DNA of 64,000 bases. Origin: an uncultured Idiomarina sp. (GTDB lineage: Bacteria; Pseudomonadota; Gammaproteobacteria; Enterobacterales; Alteromonadaceae). Numbering within the stretch: the stretch's first letter is position 1; each line of letters starts with the position of its first letter. Below, piece after piece: positions 54,033-63,908 of this stretch. The translations under genes were made by a program, and so were the position numbers. The notes beneath the pieces were generated by a model. It searched no databases and was not told the origin of the DNA. It was given only the letters and a program-made list of their open reading frames with translations. The DNA lies in contig CAMPHF010000005.1 of assembly GCA_946885915.1 (NCBI GenBank), positions 148,196 to 212,195 of the forward strand, in the 5' to 3' direction.

Positions 54033-54821
54033 ATGCGCCAACAGCGCTCAAAGTTTGCTCTACTATGGTGCCTGGCGGCAATGCTCGCAGCGGTTGGTAT
54101 GAGTGGTTGCGTCTCACAGCGCGTGGTGAAAGGCGAAGAACAACCCGCACAGCGCTTTAACGCTAAAGAAGCCGCGCAAACACGGCTCGCACTCGGGCTT
54201 GAATATCTGCAGAATAACGACTTTCAACAAGCCAAATTTAACCTTGAAAAAGCACTGGAATACGCACCGGATAACGCCGATGTGCAACTGGGATTAGCCT
54301 ACTACTACCAGCGTGCTGACAATCCAGATACCGCCGCTGAGCATTATCAAAAGGCGTTACGCTTAGCCCCACAAAATGGCGATGTGTTGAACAATTACGG
54401 GGTGCTGGAGTGTAGCCGCGGACGCTACCAAGCCGCCGATGAACTGTTTCGAAAGGCGTTGCAGGTAAAAGGCTATTTCCGGATGGCGTCTACCTACGAA
54501 AACGCGGCAGACTGCGCGGTAGCAGCGGAACAGCCAGAGCAAGCGCTGCAGTATTATGAGCAAGCGGTAAATTTTGATCCGCAAAATAGCACTATGCTTG
54601 AGCGCTACGCTGGGTTATTGTTGGATCTTCAGCGTCCGACAGAAGCTCGTCAGGTATTGCGCCAACGGGCTCGATTACCAGAGCTTAGCGCTACTTATTT
54701 GTGGCTGGAGGTGCGCACCGCAAAAGCGCTCAATCAGCCTGAACAAATGCGTTATTTCGCCGGTCTTTTGCGCGAACGCTTTCCTAACTCTCGTTATCAG
54801 CAACAACTAGAATCATTATGA
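54033..54821 (+). CDS. pilF: Type IV pilus biogenesis lipoprotein PilF/PilW
   Basis: A 262-residue TPR lipoprotein that helps the PilQ secretin reach the outer membrane. The signal sequence ends in a lipobox-like MSGC (Cys near residue 26). Then come tandem TPR units (LGLEYLQNNDFQQAKFNLEKAL, YYQRADNPDTAAEHYQKAL, YGVLECSRGRYQAADELFRKAL, AVAAEQPEQALQYYEQAV). ATG 54033 follows GAGGGA by six bases; the TTG upstream is unnecessary. It overlaps rodZ by ATGA. Confidence 0.9.
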   Translation: MRQQRSKFALLWCLAAMLAAVGMSGCVSQRVVKGEEQPAQRFNAKEAAQTRLALGLEYLQNNDFQQAKFNLEKALEYAPDNADVQLGLAYYYQRADNPDTAAEHYQKALRLAPQNGDVLNNYGVLECSRGRYQAADELFRKALQVKGYFRMASTYENAADCAVAAEQPEQALQYYEQAVNFDPQNSTMLERYAGLLLDLQRPTEARQVLRQRARLPELSATYLWLEVRTAKALNQPEQMRYFAGLLRERFPNSRYQQQLESL

Positions 54822-55891
54822 CTGAAGCACACGAAAACCAGGAACAACCAGAGCCACAGGCGACCGGACCTACGCCGGGCCAACTCTTACGCGAAGCGCG
54901 CTTAAAGCGCAATTTAGCCCCGCGCGATATTGCCGAGCGGTTACGCTTGCGTTTGGCCATTATTGAACTCATTGAAGACGATGATTACGACAGCTTTTCA
55001 TCAGGCACATTCGTACGCGGCTATTTGCGCGCTTACGCGAAAACCTTAGAGCTGAACGAAAGCGATATTATCGCCGCTTACGAGCGGGTGGGTTACACCG
55101 AGCCGACCAAAATTAATTTACAAAGCTTCTCGCGCCGCAAAAAGCGCGAAGCCAATGACCGCAGTTTAATGTACGTTAGCTACGCTATTTTGGTGGTGGT
55201 GATTAGCATGGCGGTGGTGTGGTGGGTACAAGAGCCAGATTCGGATTTAGGTACCGACACCAGTAGTCGAGCGGCAATAGAACGCAGTGAGCAGGTGTTG
55301 GTAGATGAGGAATTGTCAGCGCCGGGCGATGGTCGTTTAACCGAAGAGCAAGTAAACGCGAATGATGTGTCGACGGCGCTTAGTGCTAACGATCCTAGTA
55401 CTGAGCTATCAGTCGCAGGTGATGAGGTTGCCACTCCAGTGGTCACCACTGAGCCGGAGCGGGTTGAATCGGGCACAGCTACTGCGGATTCTGACGCCGA
55501 CGTTGAAGCGCCGGTAGTCACTAGCCCACCGCCGACAACAAGCACAGCGTCTGAAACAGATCCGGCTACTGACGATAGCGCTGACACAGCAGAGCCGGAA
55601 CAACGAGTCATGCGCGATCCAGCCAATGCCACGCCACCGGCGGCGGAACTCGCTAGTGCCGACTTAGTGTTGACCTTCACCGGCGATTGCTGGGTAAAAG
55701 TAGAAGATGCCAGTGGCGAAACCATTGCCATTGGGGTGAAGCCACAAGGCTATCAAATGCCGTTAAGTGGTGAAGCGCCTTATAGTATTACCTTGGGTGC
55801 GCCCGAATTAGTAGACATTCGCTTTCGTGGTGAAGCGGTGGACATGAGCCAATATCGGCAAGGTCGCGTCGCGCGCTTTACGTTAGAGTAA
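54818..55891 (+). CDS. rodZ: Cytoskeleton protein RodZ
   Basis: A 357-residue bitopic membrane protein that links MreB to the elongation machinery. It has an N-terminal helix-turn-helix (about 20-90: GQLLREARLKRNLAPRDIAERL, with GTFVRGYLRAYA), a membrane helix at about 118-138, a long Ser/Thr/Glu-rich periplasmic linker, and a C-terminal DUF4115 beta domain (DLVLTFTGDCWVKVEDASG). Start overlaps pilF. The same rodZ-ispG-hisS order is conserved in gammaproteobacteria. Confidence 0.93.
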   Translation: MTEAHENQEQPEPQATGPTPGQLLREARLKRNLAPRDIAERLRLRLAIIELIEDDDYDSFSSGTFVRGYLRAYAKTLELNESDIIAAYERVGYTEPTKINLQSFSRRKKREANDRSLMYVSYAILVVVISMAVVWWVQEPDSDLGTDTSSRAAIERSEQVLVDEELSAPGDGRLTEEQVNANDVSTALSANDPSTELSVAGDEVATPVVTTEPERVESGTATADSDADVEAPVVTSPPPTTSTASETDPATDDSADTAEPEQRVMRDPANATPPAAELASADLVLTFTGDCWVKVEDASGETIAIGVKPQGYQMPLSGEAPYSITLGAPELVDIRFRGEAVDMSQYRQGRVARFTLE

Positions 55892-55913
55892 GTAGTAGAG
55901 GTACCCTTTTGTG

Positions 55914-57023
55914 ATGCACGAAAATCCCATTCAACGTCGCAAATCACGCCGCATTTATGTGGGTAACGTGCCCATCGGTGATGGCGCGCCTATTGCTGTG
56001 CAGTCGATGACGAATACCGAAACCACGGATGTGGCCGCCACGGTTGCCCAAGTGAATGCCATTGCCGCAGCAGGCGCTGATATTGTGCGGGTATCCGTTC
56101 CTACTATGGATGCCGCGGAAGCCTTTAAACTGATTAAGCAGCAAACTAGCGTACCGCTAGTGGCTGACATTCATTTTGACTACCGTATTGCGCTAAAAGT
56201 GGCGGAATATGGCGTGGATTGCTTGCGGATCAATCCGGGCAATATTGGTAACGAACAGCGTATTCAAGCGGTGATCGAATCAGCCCGCGATCATAATATT
56301 CCGATTCGGATTGGCGTGAACGGCGGCTCGCTGGAAAAAGACTTGCAAGAAAAGTATGGCGAACCGAATCCAGCTGCGCTGGTAGAATCCGCTATGCGCC
56401 ATGTCGAGATCCTCGATCGGCATAATTTTCAAAACTTTAAAGTAAGCGTGAAAGCTTCCGACGTGTTTCTGGCCGTTGAATCATACCGCTTGCTGGCCAA
56501 GCAAATAGACCAGCCGTTGCACTTAGGCATTACCGAGGCCGGCGGTTTACGCAGTGGGTCGGTGAAGTCGGCCATTGGCTTGGGTATGCTGTTGGCCGAA
56601 GGCATTGGCGACACTTTGCGGGTATCGCTAGCCGCGAATCCGGTCGAAGAAGTGAAAGTTGGTTTTGATATTTTGAAATCTCTGCGCATTCGCAGCCGCG
56701 GCATCAATTTTATTGCTTGCCCCAGCTGCTCGCGGCAGGAATTCGATGTGATTGCCACGGTGAATGCCCTCGAGCAACGGCTCGAAGATGTGGTCACGCC
56801 CATGGATGTCTCTATTATCGGCTGTGTCGTGAATGGTCCCGGTGAGGCGCTGATTAGCCAAGTGGGGCTGGCGGGTGCAAAGAATAAAAGCGGCTTGTAT
56901 ATTGATGGCGAGCGCCAAAAAACGCGGCTCGACAACCAAGATTTGGTCGATCAGTTAGAAAAACACATTCGTTCGAAATTAAAACACCTGCAGGCGGAAC
57001 AGATTCCTGTGAAGCCGCTCTAA
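55914..57023 (+). CDS. ispG: 4-hydroxy-3-methylbut-2-enyl-diphosphate synthase IspG
   Basis: The sixth enzyme of the MEP isoprenoid pathway, a [4Fe-4S] reductase. The 369-residue protein has the TIM-barrel start [46 protein letters not shown], and the cluster ligands C269 and C272 (CPSC) and C304 (GCVVNGPGE). ATG 55914 or the GTG just before it (55911, nine bases from GAGG) could start it. It depends on Fe-S assembly by the nearby isc system. Confidence 0.96.
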   Translation: MHENPIQRRKSRRIYVGNVPIGDGAPIAVQSMTNTETTDVAATVAQVNAIAAAGADIVRVSVPTMDAAEAFKLIKQQTSVPLVADIHFDYRIALKVAEYGVDCLRINPGNIGNEQRIQAVIESARDHNIPIRIGVNGGSLEKDLQEKYGEPNPAALVESAMRHVEILDRHNFQNFKVSVKASDVFLAVESYRLLAKQIDQPLHLGITEAGGLRSGSVKSAIGLGMLLAEGIGDTLRVSLAANPVEEVKVGFDILKSLRIRSRGINFIACPSCSRQEFDVIATVNALEQRLEDVVTPMDVSIIGCVVNGPGEALISQVGLAGAKNKSGLYIDGERQKTRLDNQDLVDQLEKHIRSKLKHLQAEQIPVKPL

Positions 57024-57111
57024 GCTGCGTTATACTATCGCGCTGTTTTATTTAGGGGCGCAGTTGTTGCGCCCTGTGGTTCGTAAACCTGACTAATAAC
57101 GGTTGAATGTT

Positions 57112-58395
57112 GTGGCAAAAACCATCCAAGCAATTCGAGGCATGAACGATATCCTACCTGCGCAAAGCCCTGCGTGGCAGCAGGTTGAGGCCGTTTTGCG
57201 CAAAGTCGCCGCGAGTTATGGCTATGAAGAAATTCGCATGCCAATTGTGGAAAGCACCGACTTATTCAAGCGCTCTATTGGTGAAGTGACTGATATTGTT
57301 GAAAAAGAAATGTACACCTTCGATGACCGCAACGGCGATAGCCTGACTTTGCGTCCCGAGGGTACGGCGAGTTGCGTGCGGGCAGGTAATGAACATGGCT
57401 TGCTCTACAACCAAACTCAGCGGTTATGGTACATGGGGCCAATGTTCCGGCATGAGCGCCCGCAAAAAGGTCGCTACCGTCAGTTTCATCAATTTGGTTT
57501 AGAAGCCTTTGGCATGAGCGATGCCGATATTGATGCCGAAGTGATTGTGCTGACCGCGCGCTTATGGCGTGAGTTTGGCTTGGCTGACCAAGTAGAATTG
57601 CAATTGAACTCGCTGGCCTCAAACGAGGCGCGGGCTGAGTATCGCGAAGCGTTGCGGCAGTATTTAGCAGCTCATGTTGATGAATTAGATGAAGACTCAA
57701 AACGTCGCTTAGAATCTAATCCACTGCGGATTTTAGACTCGAAAGATGCCGGCACTCAAGCGGTGTTGGCGGGTGCGCCGCGGTTAAGTGAATATTGGGA
57801 TGCGGAGTCACGTGCCCATTTTGAAAAGCTGTGTGCGTTGCTTGATAATGCTGGCGTGCGTTACGTGCTGAATGAGCGTTTGGTGCGGGGCTTGGATTAC
57901 TATAACCGCACAGTATTTGAGTGGGTAACCACTGCATTAGGTGCGCAAGGTACGGTGTGTGCTGGTGGCCGCTACGATGGCTTAGTTGAGCAGTTAGGCG
58001 GTAAAGCCACCGCAGCGGTCGGCTTTGCGATGGGTATTGAACGCCTGGTGTTGTTGCTTGAAGCGCAAGGTTTAGTACGGCAGCAGCCAGCTGCGGATGT
58101 GTATATGGCGTTGCTTGGCGAGGCAGCCGAATTGGCGGGCTTAGCGGTAAGTGAACGATTACGAGATGCGTTGCCGGGGCTGCGGGTGCAAATGCACTGT
58201 GGTGGCGGCAATATGAAAAAGCAAATGAAGAAGGCCGATAAATCAGGGGCAACCGTTGCGGTTATTTTGGGTGCCGATGAATTAGCGGCTGATGCCTTAA
58301 CAGTCAAACCGCTGCGTGCTGAAACGGCACAAGCAACCTTGCCGTTTGCGCAAGCGGTTGAGTGGATCCTACAGGAGCACGAGCGTGGAAACTGA
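57112..58395 (+). CDS. hisS: Histidine--tRNA ligase
   Basis: A class II aminoacyl-tRNA synthetase of 427 residues. Motif 2 ([19 protein letters not shown]), the histidine-specific [15 protein letters not shown] and GGRYDGL, and motif 3 (GFAMGIERL) are intact, followed by the anticodon-binding domain. The start is GTG 57112, giving [13 protein letters not shown] like other HisS proteins ([12 protein letters not shown]); a TTG three codons earlier is less likely. It overlaps yfgM by 11 bases. Confidence 0.96.
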   Translation: MAKTIQAIRGMNDILPAQSPAWQQVEAVLRKVAASYGYEEIRMPIVESTDLFKRSIGEVTDIVEKEMYTFDDRNGDSLTLRPEGTASCVRAGNEHGLLYNQTQRLWYMGPMFRHERPQKGRYRQFHQFGLEAFGMSDADIDAEVIVLTARLWREFGLADQVELQLNSLASNEARAEYREALRQYLAAHVDELDEDSKRRLESNPLRILDSKDAGTQAVLAGAPRLSEYWDAESRAHFEKLCALLDNAGVRYVLNERLVRGLDYYNRTVFEWVTTALGAQGTVCAGGRYDGLVEQLGGKATAAVGFAMGIERLVLLLEAQGLVRQQPAADVYMALLGEAAELAGLAVSERLRDALPGLRVQMHCGGGNMKKQMKKADKSGATVAVILGADELAADALTVKPLRAETAQATLPFAQAVEWILQEHERGN

Positions 58396-58996
58396 AGAAC
58401 AACAAGTTGAACGATTAAAGGAATTTTGGAACGAACACGGTAAAGGTATCGTCATTGGTGCGGTATTAGGCTTTGGTTTGTTCTATGGCTGGCGTTACTA
58501 CGATGCCTCGGTGCGCGAAGCACAAGAAGCATTGTCGCTACAGTTTACCGAGGTGACGGAGTCGTTAAGCTTGGATTCTTTGGCGTCGGCACAAGAATTT
58601 GCCGCCGCGAATGCTGAGGAAAGCTACGGCCAATTAGCGGCCTTAGAAGTAGCTGCGGTGCAGGTAGATGCAGGTGAACTTGCGGCAGCAGTTGATACTT
58701 TGCAGCCAGTGGTGGCGAATGCTGTCGGGCCTTTAAAAGCAATGGCGGAAGTGCGTCAGGCGCGGCTGCTGTTAGCGTTAGAGCGTTTTGATGAAGCCTT
58801 GGCAGTGTTAGGTTCGGCTAAGCCAGAGAGCTATAAAGCCATGGTGGCGGAACTTCGTGGTGATGTACTGGTCGCTAAAGGAGACGTAGACGCGGCTCGG
58901 GCAGCGTACCAGGAAGCGATAGATGCTGATCCTGCGAACCAAGGCCGGAATGCGCCTGCAACCCTTAAACTGCAAAATTTGGCTGTAGCATCATGA
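58385..58996 (+). CDS. yfgM: YfgM family periplasmic ancillary protein of the SecYEG translocon
   Basis: A 203-residue protein with one N-terminal membrane helix (about 21-37, [19 protein letters not shown]) and a periplasmic TPR-like domain. YfgM associates with SecYEG and PpiD in E. coli and passes exported proteins to periplasmic chaperones. The start is GTG 58385, eight bases after AGGAG, overlapping hisS. The stop overlaps bamB (ATGA). Confidence 0.9.
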   Translation: METEEQQVERLKEFWNEHGKGIVIGAVLGFGLFYGWRYYDASVREAQEALSLQFTEVTESLSLDSLASAQEFAAANAEESYGQLAALEVAAVQVDAGELAAAVDTLQPVVANAVGPLKAMAEVRQARLLLALERFDEALAVLGSAKPESYKAMVAELRGDVLVAKGDVDAARAAYQEAIDADPANQGRNAPATLKLQNLAVAS

Positions 58997-60180
58997 GATT
59001 AAAACTAGCGTTAGTCGGGGCAGCGGCCTTGGCCCTGTCAGGTTGTTCAATGTTTTCGGACGAAGAACCGACTTATGCAGAATTAGATTCTGAATTTACC
59101 GGCTCAGTTGGCATGCGGGTCGTTTGGGAAGAAGAAGTTGGCGACGGTGTCGGCGGCTATTTTTCACGGCTAAACCCCGTGCGTTTTGGCGATAATTTAA
59201 TAGTCGCGGATCGCGAGGGCGTGGTATCGGCGTTGGCAATTGCCGATGGCCGTGAGGTGTGGTCGGTAGACTTGACTGACGAAGACAGTGGTTGGTCAAT
59301 TCCCGGTGGTGCCGATTCGGCGCGCATTGCGGGCGGTTTAGTCGAACGTTACGGGCGCATCTATTTTGGTACTGAAAACGGTGAAGTCGGTGCCTTGTCG
59401 GCGGCTGACGGCAGCGTTGAATGGCAGCGTGACGTTGGCGGCGAAGTGATTGCAGACCCAGCGGTTGGCGATGGTCTAGTCGTGGTACATACCAGCGCCG
59501 GTAACGTGTTGGGGTTAGATGCTGAGACGGGCGAGCAGCGTTGGAGTTTGGTGGGTGAAGTGCCAGCATTGTCAGTGCGTGGTGGTTCAGCGCCATTAAT
59601 CGCGAACGGCGGCAGCATTGTCGGTTCAGAAGATGGCAAGTTACGGGTAGTCATTAACGATAATGGCCAGCTGGCGTGGGAAGCCGTGATTGCTCGCCCT
59701 GCGGGCACGACCGAATTCGAGCGTTTAGTAGATGTAGACGCTGAACCTGTCGTCTACGGCACGAATTTGTACACCATTGGCTTTAATGGGCAATTGTCGG
59801 CGGTTGAGTTTCAGTCCGGCCGAGTGCTGTGGCAGCGTGATTATCGCGGGTATCAGAACTTAACCGTTACCGCGTTGGCGATTTATTTAACCGATAAACA
59901 AGGCCATGTGTATTCAGTGGCGCGTGAATCGGGTGCCGAAATTTGGAGCAACACCAGCTTATGGGGCCGCCAATTAACGGCGCCGGTGGTGGTGTCTGAT
60001 TTTATTGTAGTTGGTGATTTTGAAGGTTATTTGCATGTCTTGTCGCGTTCATCGGGTGCTGTGGTAGGCCGGATTGAGCTCGATGGTGACGGCGCTTATG
60101 TCGAGCCATTGGTTATCGACGGTGAATTATTTGTGCAGCTACGGGATGGTACTGTGGCGCGCGTGGAGTTAGCTATCTAA
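58993..60180 (+). CDS. bamB: Outer membrane assembly lipoprotein BamB
   Basis: A 395-residue lipoprotein subunit of the Bam complex that inserts outer-membrane barrels such as the DUF1302 protein. The lipobox is LALSGC at residues 14-19. The rest is an eight-bladed PQQ-type propeller with repeated motifs such as [32 protein letters not shown] and GRVLWQRDY. It overlaps yfgM and der. Confidence 0.95.
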   Translation: MRLKLALVGAAALALSGCSMFSDEEPTYAELDSEFTGSVGMRVVWEEEVGDGVGGYFSRLNPVRFGDNLIVADREGVVSALAIADGREVWSVDLTDEDSGWSIPGGADSARIAGGLVERYGRIYFGTENGEVGALSAADGSVEWQRDVGGEVIADPAVGDGLVVVHTSAGNVLGLDAETGEQRWSLVGEVPALSVRGGSAPLIANGGSIVGSEDGKLRVVINDNGQLAWEAVIARPAGTTEFERLVDVDAEPVVYGTNLYTIGFNGQLSAVEFQSGRVLWQRDYRGYQNLTVTALAIYLTDKQGHVYSVARESGAEIWSNTSLWGRQLTAPVVVSDFIVVGDFEGYLHVLSRSSGAVVGRIELDGDGAYVEPLVIDGELFVQLRDGTVARVELAI

Positions 60181-61688
60181 TGTTGCCCGTGGTTGCCCTT
60201 GTGGGCCGTCCTAATGTGGGAAAATCCACCTTATTCAACCGTTTAACGCGTTCTCGAGATGCGTTAGTTGCGGATTTTCCTGGCCTCACGCGTGACCGTA
60301 AATACGGCCAAGCAAATTATGACGGCTACCAATTTATCGTGATTGATACCGGTGGTATTAATGGCGACGAAGAGGGCATCGATTTAGAAATGGCAGGGCA
60401 ATCGCTGCAAGCCATTAAAGAAGCCGATGTGGTGCTGTTTATGGTCGATGGCCGTGATGGCCTCACGCCGGTTGATATGTCGATTGCTGAGCATTTGCGC
60501 CGCGAGAACAAGCGTGCTTATGTGGTCTGTAATAAGATTGATGGTATTGACGCCGATGTAGCGGTGTCAGATTTTTACGGCATTGCGCTGGGCGAAGTGC
60601 ACGGCATTGCCGCAGCCCATGGGCGCGGGGTCGAGCAACTGCTACACAAGTGTTTGAAGCCGCTGAGCGCTGACTACCCAGATATGGTGGTGCGCGACGA
60701 AGCAGAGCTGGATGAGGATGATGAGTTCTTTGAGGATGATGGTGATGCGGGTTCTGCGGGTGCTTCGGGTGCCGGCGCGGGCTCTGGTGATTTGCGTCAC
60801 GACCAAATCGACTATGCGTCATTGCCGTTGAAGTTAGCCATTGTCGGGCGTCCGAATGTGGGTAAATCTACCCTCACCAATCGCATTCTCGGTGAAGATC
60901 GGGTGGTGGTGTTCGATATGCCTGGCACCACGCGCGACTCTATCTATATTCCGATGACGCGCGACGACCGTGAGTACATCTTAATCGATACCGCTGGCGT
61001 ACGCCGGCGCGGACGCATTGATGAAACTGTCGAGAAGTTCTCAGTTATTAAAACCTTGCAAGCCATTGAAGACGCTAACGTCGTTATTTGTGTGGTTGAT
61101 GCGCGGGAAACCATATCTGACCAAGATTTGAATTTAATTGGCTTCGCCTTGAACGCGGGCCGATCAATTGTGATTGCGGTGAATAAATGGGATGGCTTAT
61201 CGGCTGATCATCGCGAAGAAATTAAGCGCGAACTTGACCGCCGCTTGGGCTTTGTCGATTTTGCCCGCGTGCATTTTATTTCTGCGTTGCATGGCAGTGG
61301 CGTTGGTAACTTGTTTGAGTCGGTGTTGGAAGCTTATGAGTCGGCCTCTCGCCGGGTTGGTACCTCTATGCTCACCCGCATTATGGAAAGCGCGCAAGAC
61401 GAGCATCAGCCGCCACTTGTGCGCGGTCGCCGGGTGAAACTGAAATATGCGCACGCTGGTGGCTACAATCCGCCGCGTATTATTATTCACGGCAACCAGG
61501 TAGCCGATTTGCCGGGCGCGTACCAGCGTTACCTTATTAACTACTTCCGCAAAGCTTTGGGCGTTATGGGCACCCCCATCAAAGTAGAGTTCCGCGAATC
61601 GCGCAACCCTTACGCCGGCCGCAAAAACCAACTGACGCTCACCCAAGAGCGCAAACGCAAGCGCCTCATGAAATTCATCAAACGCTGA
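60180..61688 (+). CDS. der: GTPase Der (EngA)
   Basis: An essential 50S-assembly GTPase of 502 residues with two G domains. G1 motifs are GRPNVGKS at 9-16 and at 223-230; switch motifs PGLTRDR and PGTTRDS, DTGG/DTAG, and NKID/NKWD complete each domain. A KH-like domain forms the C-terminus. The linker between G domains is acidic and carries a short Gly/Ala/Ser insert ([13 protein letters not shown]). The start overlaps bamB (TAATG). The TGA stop is inside the first unit of 12-bp array 2. Confidence 0.97.
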   Translation: MLPVVALVGRPNVGKSTLFNRLTRSRDALVADFPGLTRDRKYGQANYDGYQFIVIDTGGINGDEEGIDLEMAGQSLQAIKEADVVLFMVDGRDGLTPVDMSIAEHLRRENKRAYVVCNKIDGIDADVAVSDFYGIALGEVHGIAAAHGRGVEQLLHKCLKPLSADYPDMVVRDEAELDEDDEFFEDDGDAGSAGASGAGAGSGDLRHDQIDYASLPLKLAIVGRPNVGKSTLTNRILGEDRVVVFDMPGTTRDSIYIPMTRDDREYILIDTAGVRRRGRIDETVEKFSVIKTLQAIEDANVVICVVDARETISDQDLNLIGFALNAGRSIVIAVNKWDGLSADHREEIKRELDRRLGFVDFARVHFISALHGSGVGNLFESVLEAYESASRRVGTSMLTRIMESAQDEHQPPLVRGRRVKLKYAHAGGYNPPRIIIHGNQVADLPGAYQRYLINYFRKALGVMGTPIKVEFRESRNPYAGRKNQLTLTQERKRKRLMKFIKR

Positions 61689-61767
61689 CCTGTTGACTGA
61701 CCAGCTTAGCAAGCTGGTCAGTCAACAGGTGACTAACCTGCTTAGTAAGCAGGTTAGGATCGCTGTT
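61684..61767. repeat. 12-bp periodic array 2, starting at the der stop codon
   Basis: Seven 12-mers in register: GCTGACCTGTTG, ACTGACCAGCTT, AGCAAGCTGGTC, AGTCAACAGGTG, ACTAACCTGCTT, AGTAAGCAGGTT and a degenerate last unit with GCTGTT. The first four form a perfect 20-bp hairpin (61688-61707 with 61711-61730, AGC loop); units 5-6 form the same 10-bp hairpin with 5-base loop as in array 1. T-rich sequence follows (61764-61775), so the second hairpin may also act as the der terminator. Confidence 0.88.
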
Positions 61768-61794
61768 TTTATTTTTGGAGTTAGGTAGTCAGTA

Positions 61795-62625
61795 ATGAGC
61801 CATCAGCAGAATAATCTTTATCGGTATAGCTTCGTTGAACATGACGTACGAGGTGAGTTGGTTCAGCTTACAAGTAGCTACCAGCGTATGCTGCAGGGGC
61901 ATGAGTACCCGCCAGTGGTGCAACGATTACTTGGTGAGTTGATGGCTGCGACCTCATTGCTTACCGCGACGCTCAAGTTTGAAGGCCATATTTCCGTTCA
62001 ATTACAAGGCGATGGGCCGCTGAACTTTATTGTAGTTAATGGCGGTCATGATCAGACTTTGCGCGGTGTAGCTCGTTTACGCAGTGAAATTGCAGATTCC
62101 CAGCAATCTTTGCGGGCCTTACTGGGCAAAGGGCATATGATCATTACCTTAACTCCAGATAAAGGTGAGCGTTATCAAGGGTTAGTGGCTGCCGACGCCG
62201 ACGATATTGCGACTGTGCTGGAGCAGTATTTCGAACAGTCCGAGCAATTACACACCCGGTTATGGCTTCATGCTGATGGCGAAAATGCCGCAGGTATGAT
62301 GCTGCAAGTGATGCCTGCAAAAGGTACGGATTTAACTGGTTTTGAGCACTTGGAGCATTTAACAGCAACCATTACCGCCGGGGAATTGTTTGGCTTACCA
62401 GGTGAGCAAGTGCTTACTCGTCTTTATCATGAAGAGCAGGTTGAACTGTATCCGCCGCAACCAGTGAGCTTCCACTGCGGTTGTTCGCGCGAGAAAACAG
62501 AGGAAGCTTTGGCCGCTGTGGAGCCTGCTGAATTACAGCAAATTCTGGCCGAAGACGGTGAAATCGTGATGACCTGCGAATACTGCTTAGCCGAGTATAA
62601 ATTCACCGCGCCACCGCAAGCTTAA
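61795..62625 (+). CDS. hslO: Redox-regulated chaperone Hsp33
   Basis: A 276-residue holdase switched on by oxidation. The zinc-binding switch is C228-G-C230 and C261-E-Y-C264, the CxC...CxxC pattern with 30 residues between. The N-terminal domain has GELMAATSLLTATLKFEG, and FGLPGEQVL-like residues precede the switch. It is normally adjacent to hslR; here a transposase gene lies between them. Confidence 0.95.
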   Translation: MSHQQNNLYRYSFVEHDVRGELVQLTSSYQRMLQGHEYPPVVQRLLGELMAATSLLTATLKFEGHISVQLQGDGPLNFIVVNGGHDQTLRGVARLRSEIADSQQSLRALLGKGHMIITLTPDKGERYQGLVAADADDIATVLEQYFEQSEQLHTRLWLHADGENAAGMMLQVMPAKGTDLTGFEHLEHLTATITAGELFGLPGEQVLTRLYHEEQVELYPPQPVSFHCGCSREKTEEALAAVEPAELQQILAEDGEIVMTCEYCLAEYKFTAPPQA

Positions 62626-62676
62626 GCTCGGGGCGCGTGCTTTATACGCTCAGTGCGCTCGCTATACGGGCCCGGC

Positions 62677-63396
62677 TTAAGCGGGCTCGAGCCAATCTCC
62701 CTCCGGTATTTCATCCGTAATTCCCAAGCTCTGATCCGTCGCTTCAACAGGAAAGAAATGCTCGACAAATTCGGGGTCACCAATTGCCGTTCCATTTCTG
62801 GTGGCGGTGCGGATGTTGTCGAGTTGCTGATCCTGCAACTTTTTGTTTCTACGCATATTCTCGAAGGACTCTTGGTAAAGACGTAAACGTTCATGCGTAC
62901 TTTGAGAAAGTGCGAGGTAATCCGGATGTGGCGTGATGATCGTACTATGAATGCCATGAGCGTTGCTTTTATAACTCGACCATTTGTAGTCAATCGGTCG
63001 CGTAACGATGCCGGCTCTAACGGGATTCATTTCAATATACCGATACAAAGCAAACAGATAGTCGCCGTGTGACACCATCGCGCTCCAGTGCCGCTTTTCA
63101 TAGAGGGTGCCGGTTCGATTATACTTGGCGTTGAAACGCTTAGAATGCTGTAGAAACAGCCGATGACAGAATGCAGAGCATGCGGTATCGGAGTTAGGTG
63201 TTAAAAGTAAATGAACATGATTCGACATAAACACCCAAGCATGAATGGCAATGCTCTGATTTATATTGAATTTCTTTAGGTTTTTGGCGAATTCAATACG
63301 GTCGTCATCGTCCTTAAAGATAACTTGTTTATTGTTGCCACGAATGACAATGTGTTGTGCAACATAAGCGGGTGTATGACGTAGTTTCGCGGTCAT
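62677..63396 (-). CDS. REP-associated tyrosine transposase (RAYT, Y1 HUH family)
   Basis: A 239-residue single-strand transposase of the IS200/IS605-related RAYT group. The HUH metal site is His60-Val-His62 in MSNHVHLLL, and the catalytic Tyr is Tyr120 in RYIEMNPVRAGIV; the adjacent TGTLYEKRHWSAMV and DYKWSSY are hallmarks of TnpA_REP. RAYTs are single-copy domesticated transposases thought to spread REP palindromes. The two 12-bp palindromic arrays at 61684 and 63904 flank it. It lies between hslO and hslR on the opposite strand. A short inverted repeat GCCCG/CGGGC overlaps its stop region. No terminal repeats of a complete IS are evident. Confidence 0.88.
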   Translation of the reverse strand: MTAKLRHTPAYVAQHIVIRGNNKQVIFKDDDDRIEFAKNLKKFNINQSIAIHAWVFMSNHVHLLLTPNSDTACSAFCHRLFLQHSKRFNAKYNRTGTLYEKRHWSAMVSHGDYLFALYRYIEMNPVRAGIVTRPIDYKWSSYKSNAHGIHSTIITPHPDYLALSQSTHERLRLYQESFENMRRNKKLQDQQLDNIRTATRNGTAIGDPEFVEHFFPVEATDQSLGITDEIPEGDWLEPA

Positions 63397-63521
63397 AGAT
63401 TACCTCTAAATTAAACGCTGTTTATTGGTAACCTTTCATTCTAGCGGCATATTTTGCTCGGAATTTCCTGCACAAAACGAGCCATGTGAGTGGATGGCGC
63501 GAAAATAAAGGAGCTTAATGG

Positions 63522-63908
63522 GTGGATTCTGTTCGAATTGATAAGTGGTTATGGGCAGCACGCTTCTATAAAACTCGTACTTTAGCGCGAGAGATGGTCA
63601 CATCTGGCAAAGTGCATGTTGATGGTCAGCGTAGTAAACCATCTAAAAATATTCATGTAGGTCAGTTGGTTAAGCTGCCGAAGGGGCACGACATCATGGA
63701 AGTTGTGGTGCGTGATTTAAGCGAGCAACGACGTGGCGCGCCAGAAGCTCAGTTGCTTTATGAAGAAACCGCATCATCCGTCGAACGCCGACAAAAGGAA
63801 GCGGAACTTCGCCGCCTGAATATGCTCTATAACCCTCACCCGGACACCAAACCAGACAAGAAACAACGACGCGATATACGCAAATTCCGTACACAAACAT
63901 CCGACTAA
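63522..63908 (+). CDS. hslR: Heat shock protein 15 (Hsp15), ribosome-associated S4 protein
   Basis: A 128-residue S4-domain protein that binds free 50S subunits carrying a nascent chain and recycles them after heat stress. The S4 motif VRIDKWLWAARFYKTRTLA with GKVHVDGQRSKPSKNIHVG is at the N-terminus, followed by a basic C-terminal helix. The start is GTG 63522, eight bases after AAGGAG. The TAA stop is in the first unit of 12-bp array 3. Confidence 0.95.
   Translation: MDSVRIDKWLWAARFYKTRTLAREMVTSGKVHVDGQRSKPSKNIHVGQLVKLPKGHDIMEVVVRDLSEQRRGAPEAQLLYEETASSVERRQKEAELRRLNMLYNPHPDTKPDKKQRRDIRKFRTQTSD

Noticed and set aside
55180..55731. Long Ser/Val/Ala-rich open frame antisense to rodZ
   Set aside because: It mirrors the low-complexity rodZ linker; rodZ has clear domains on the other strand.
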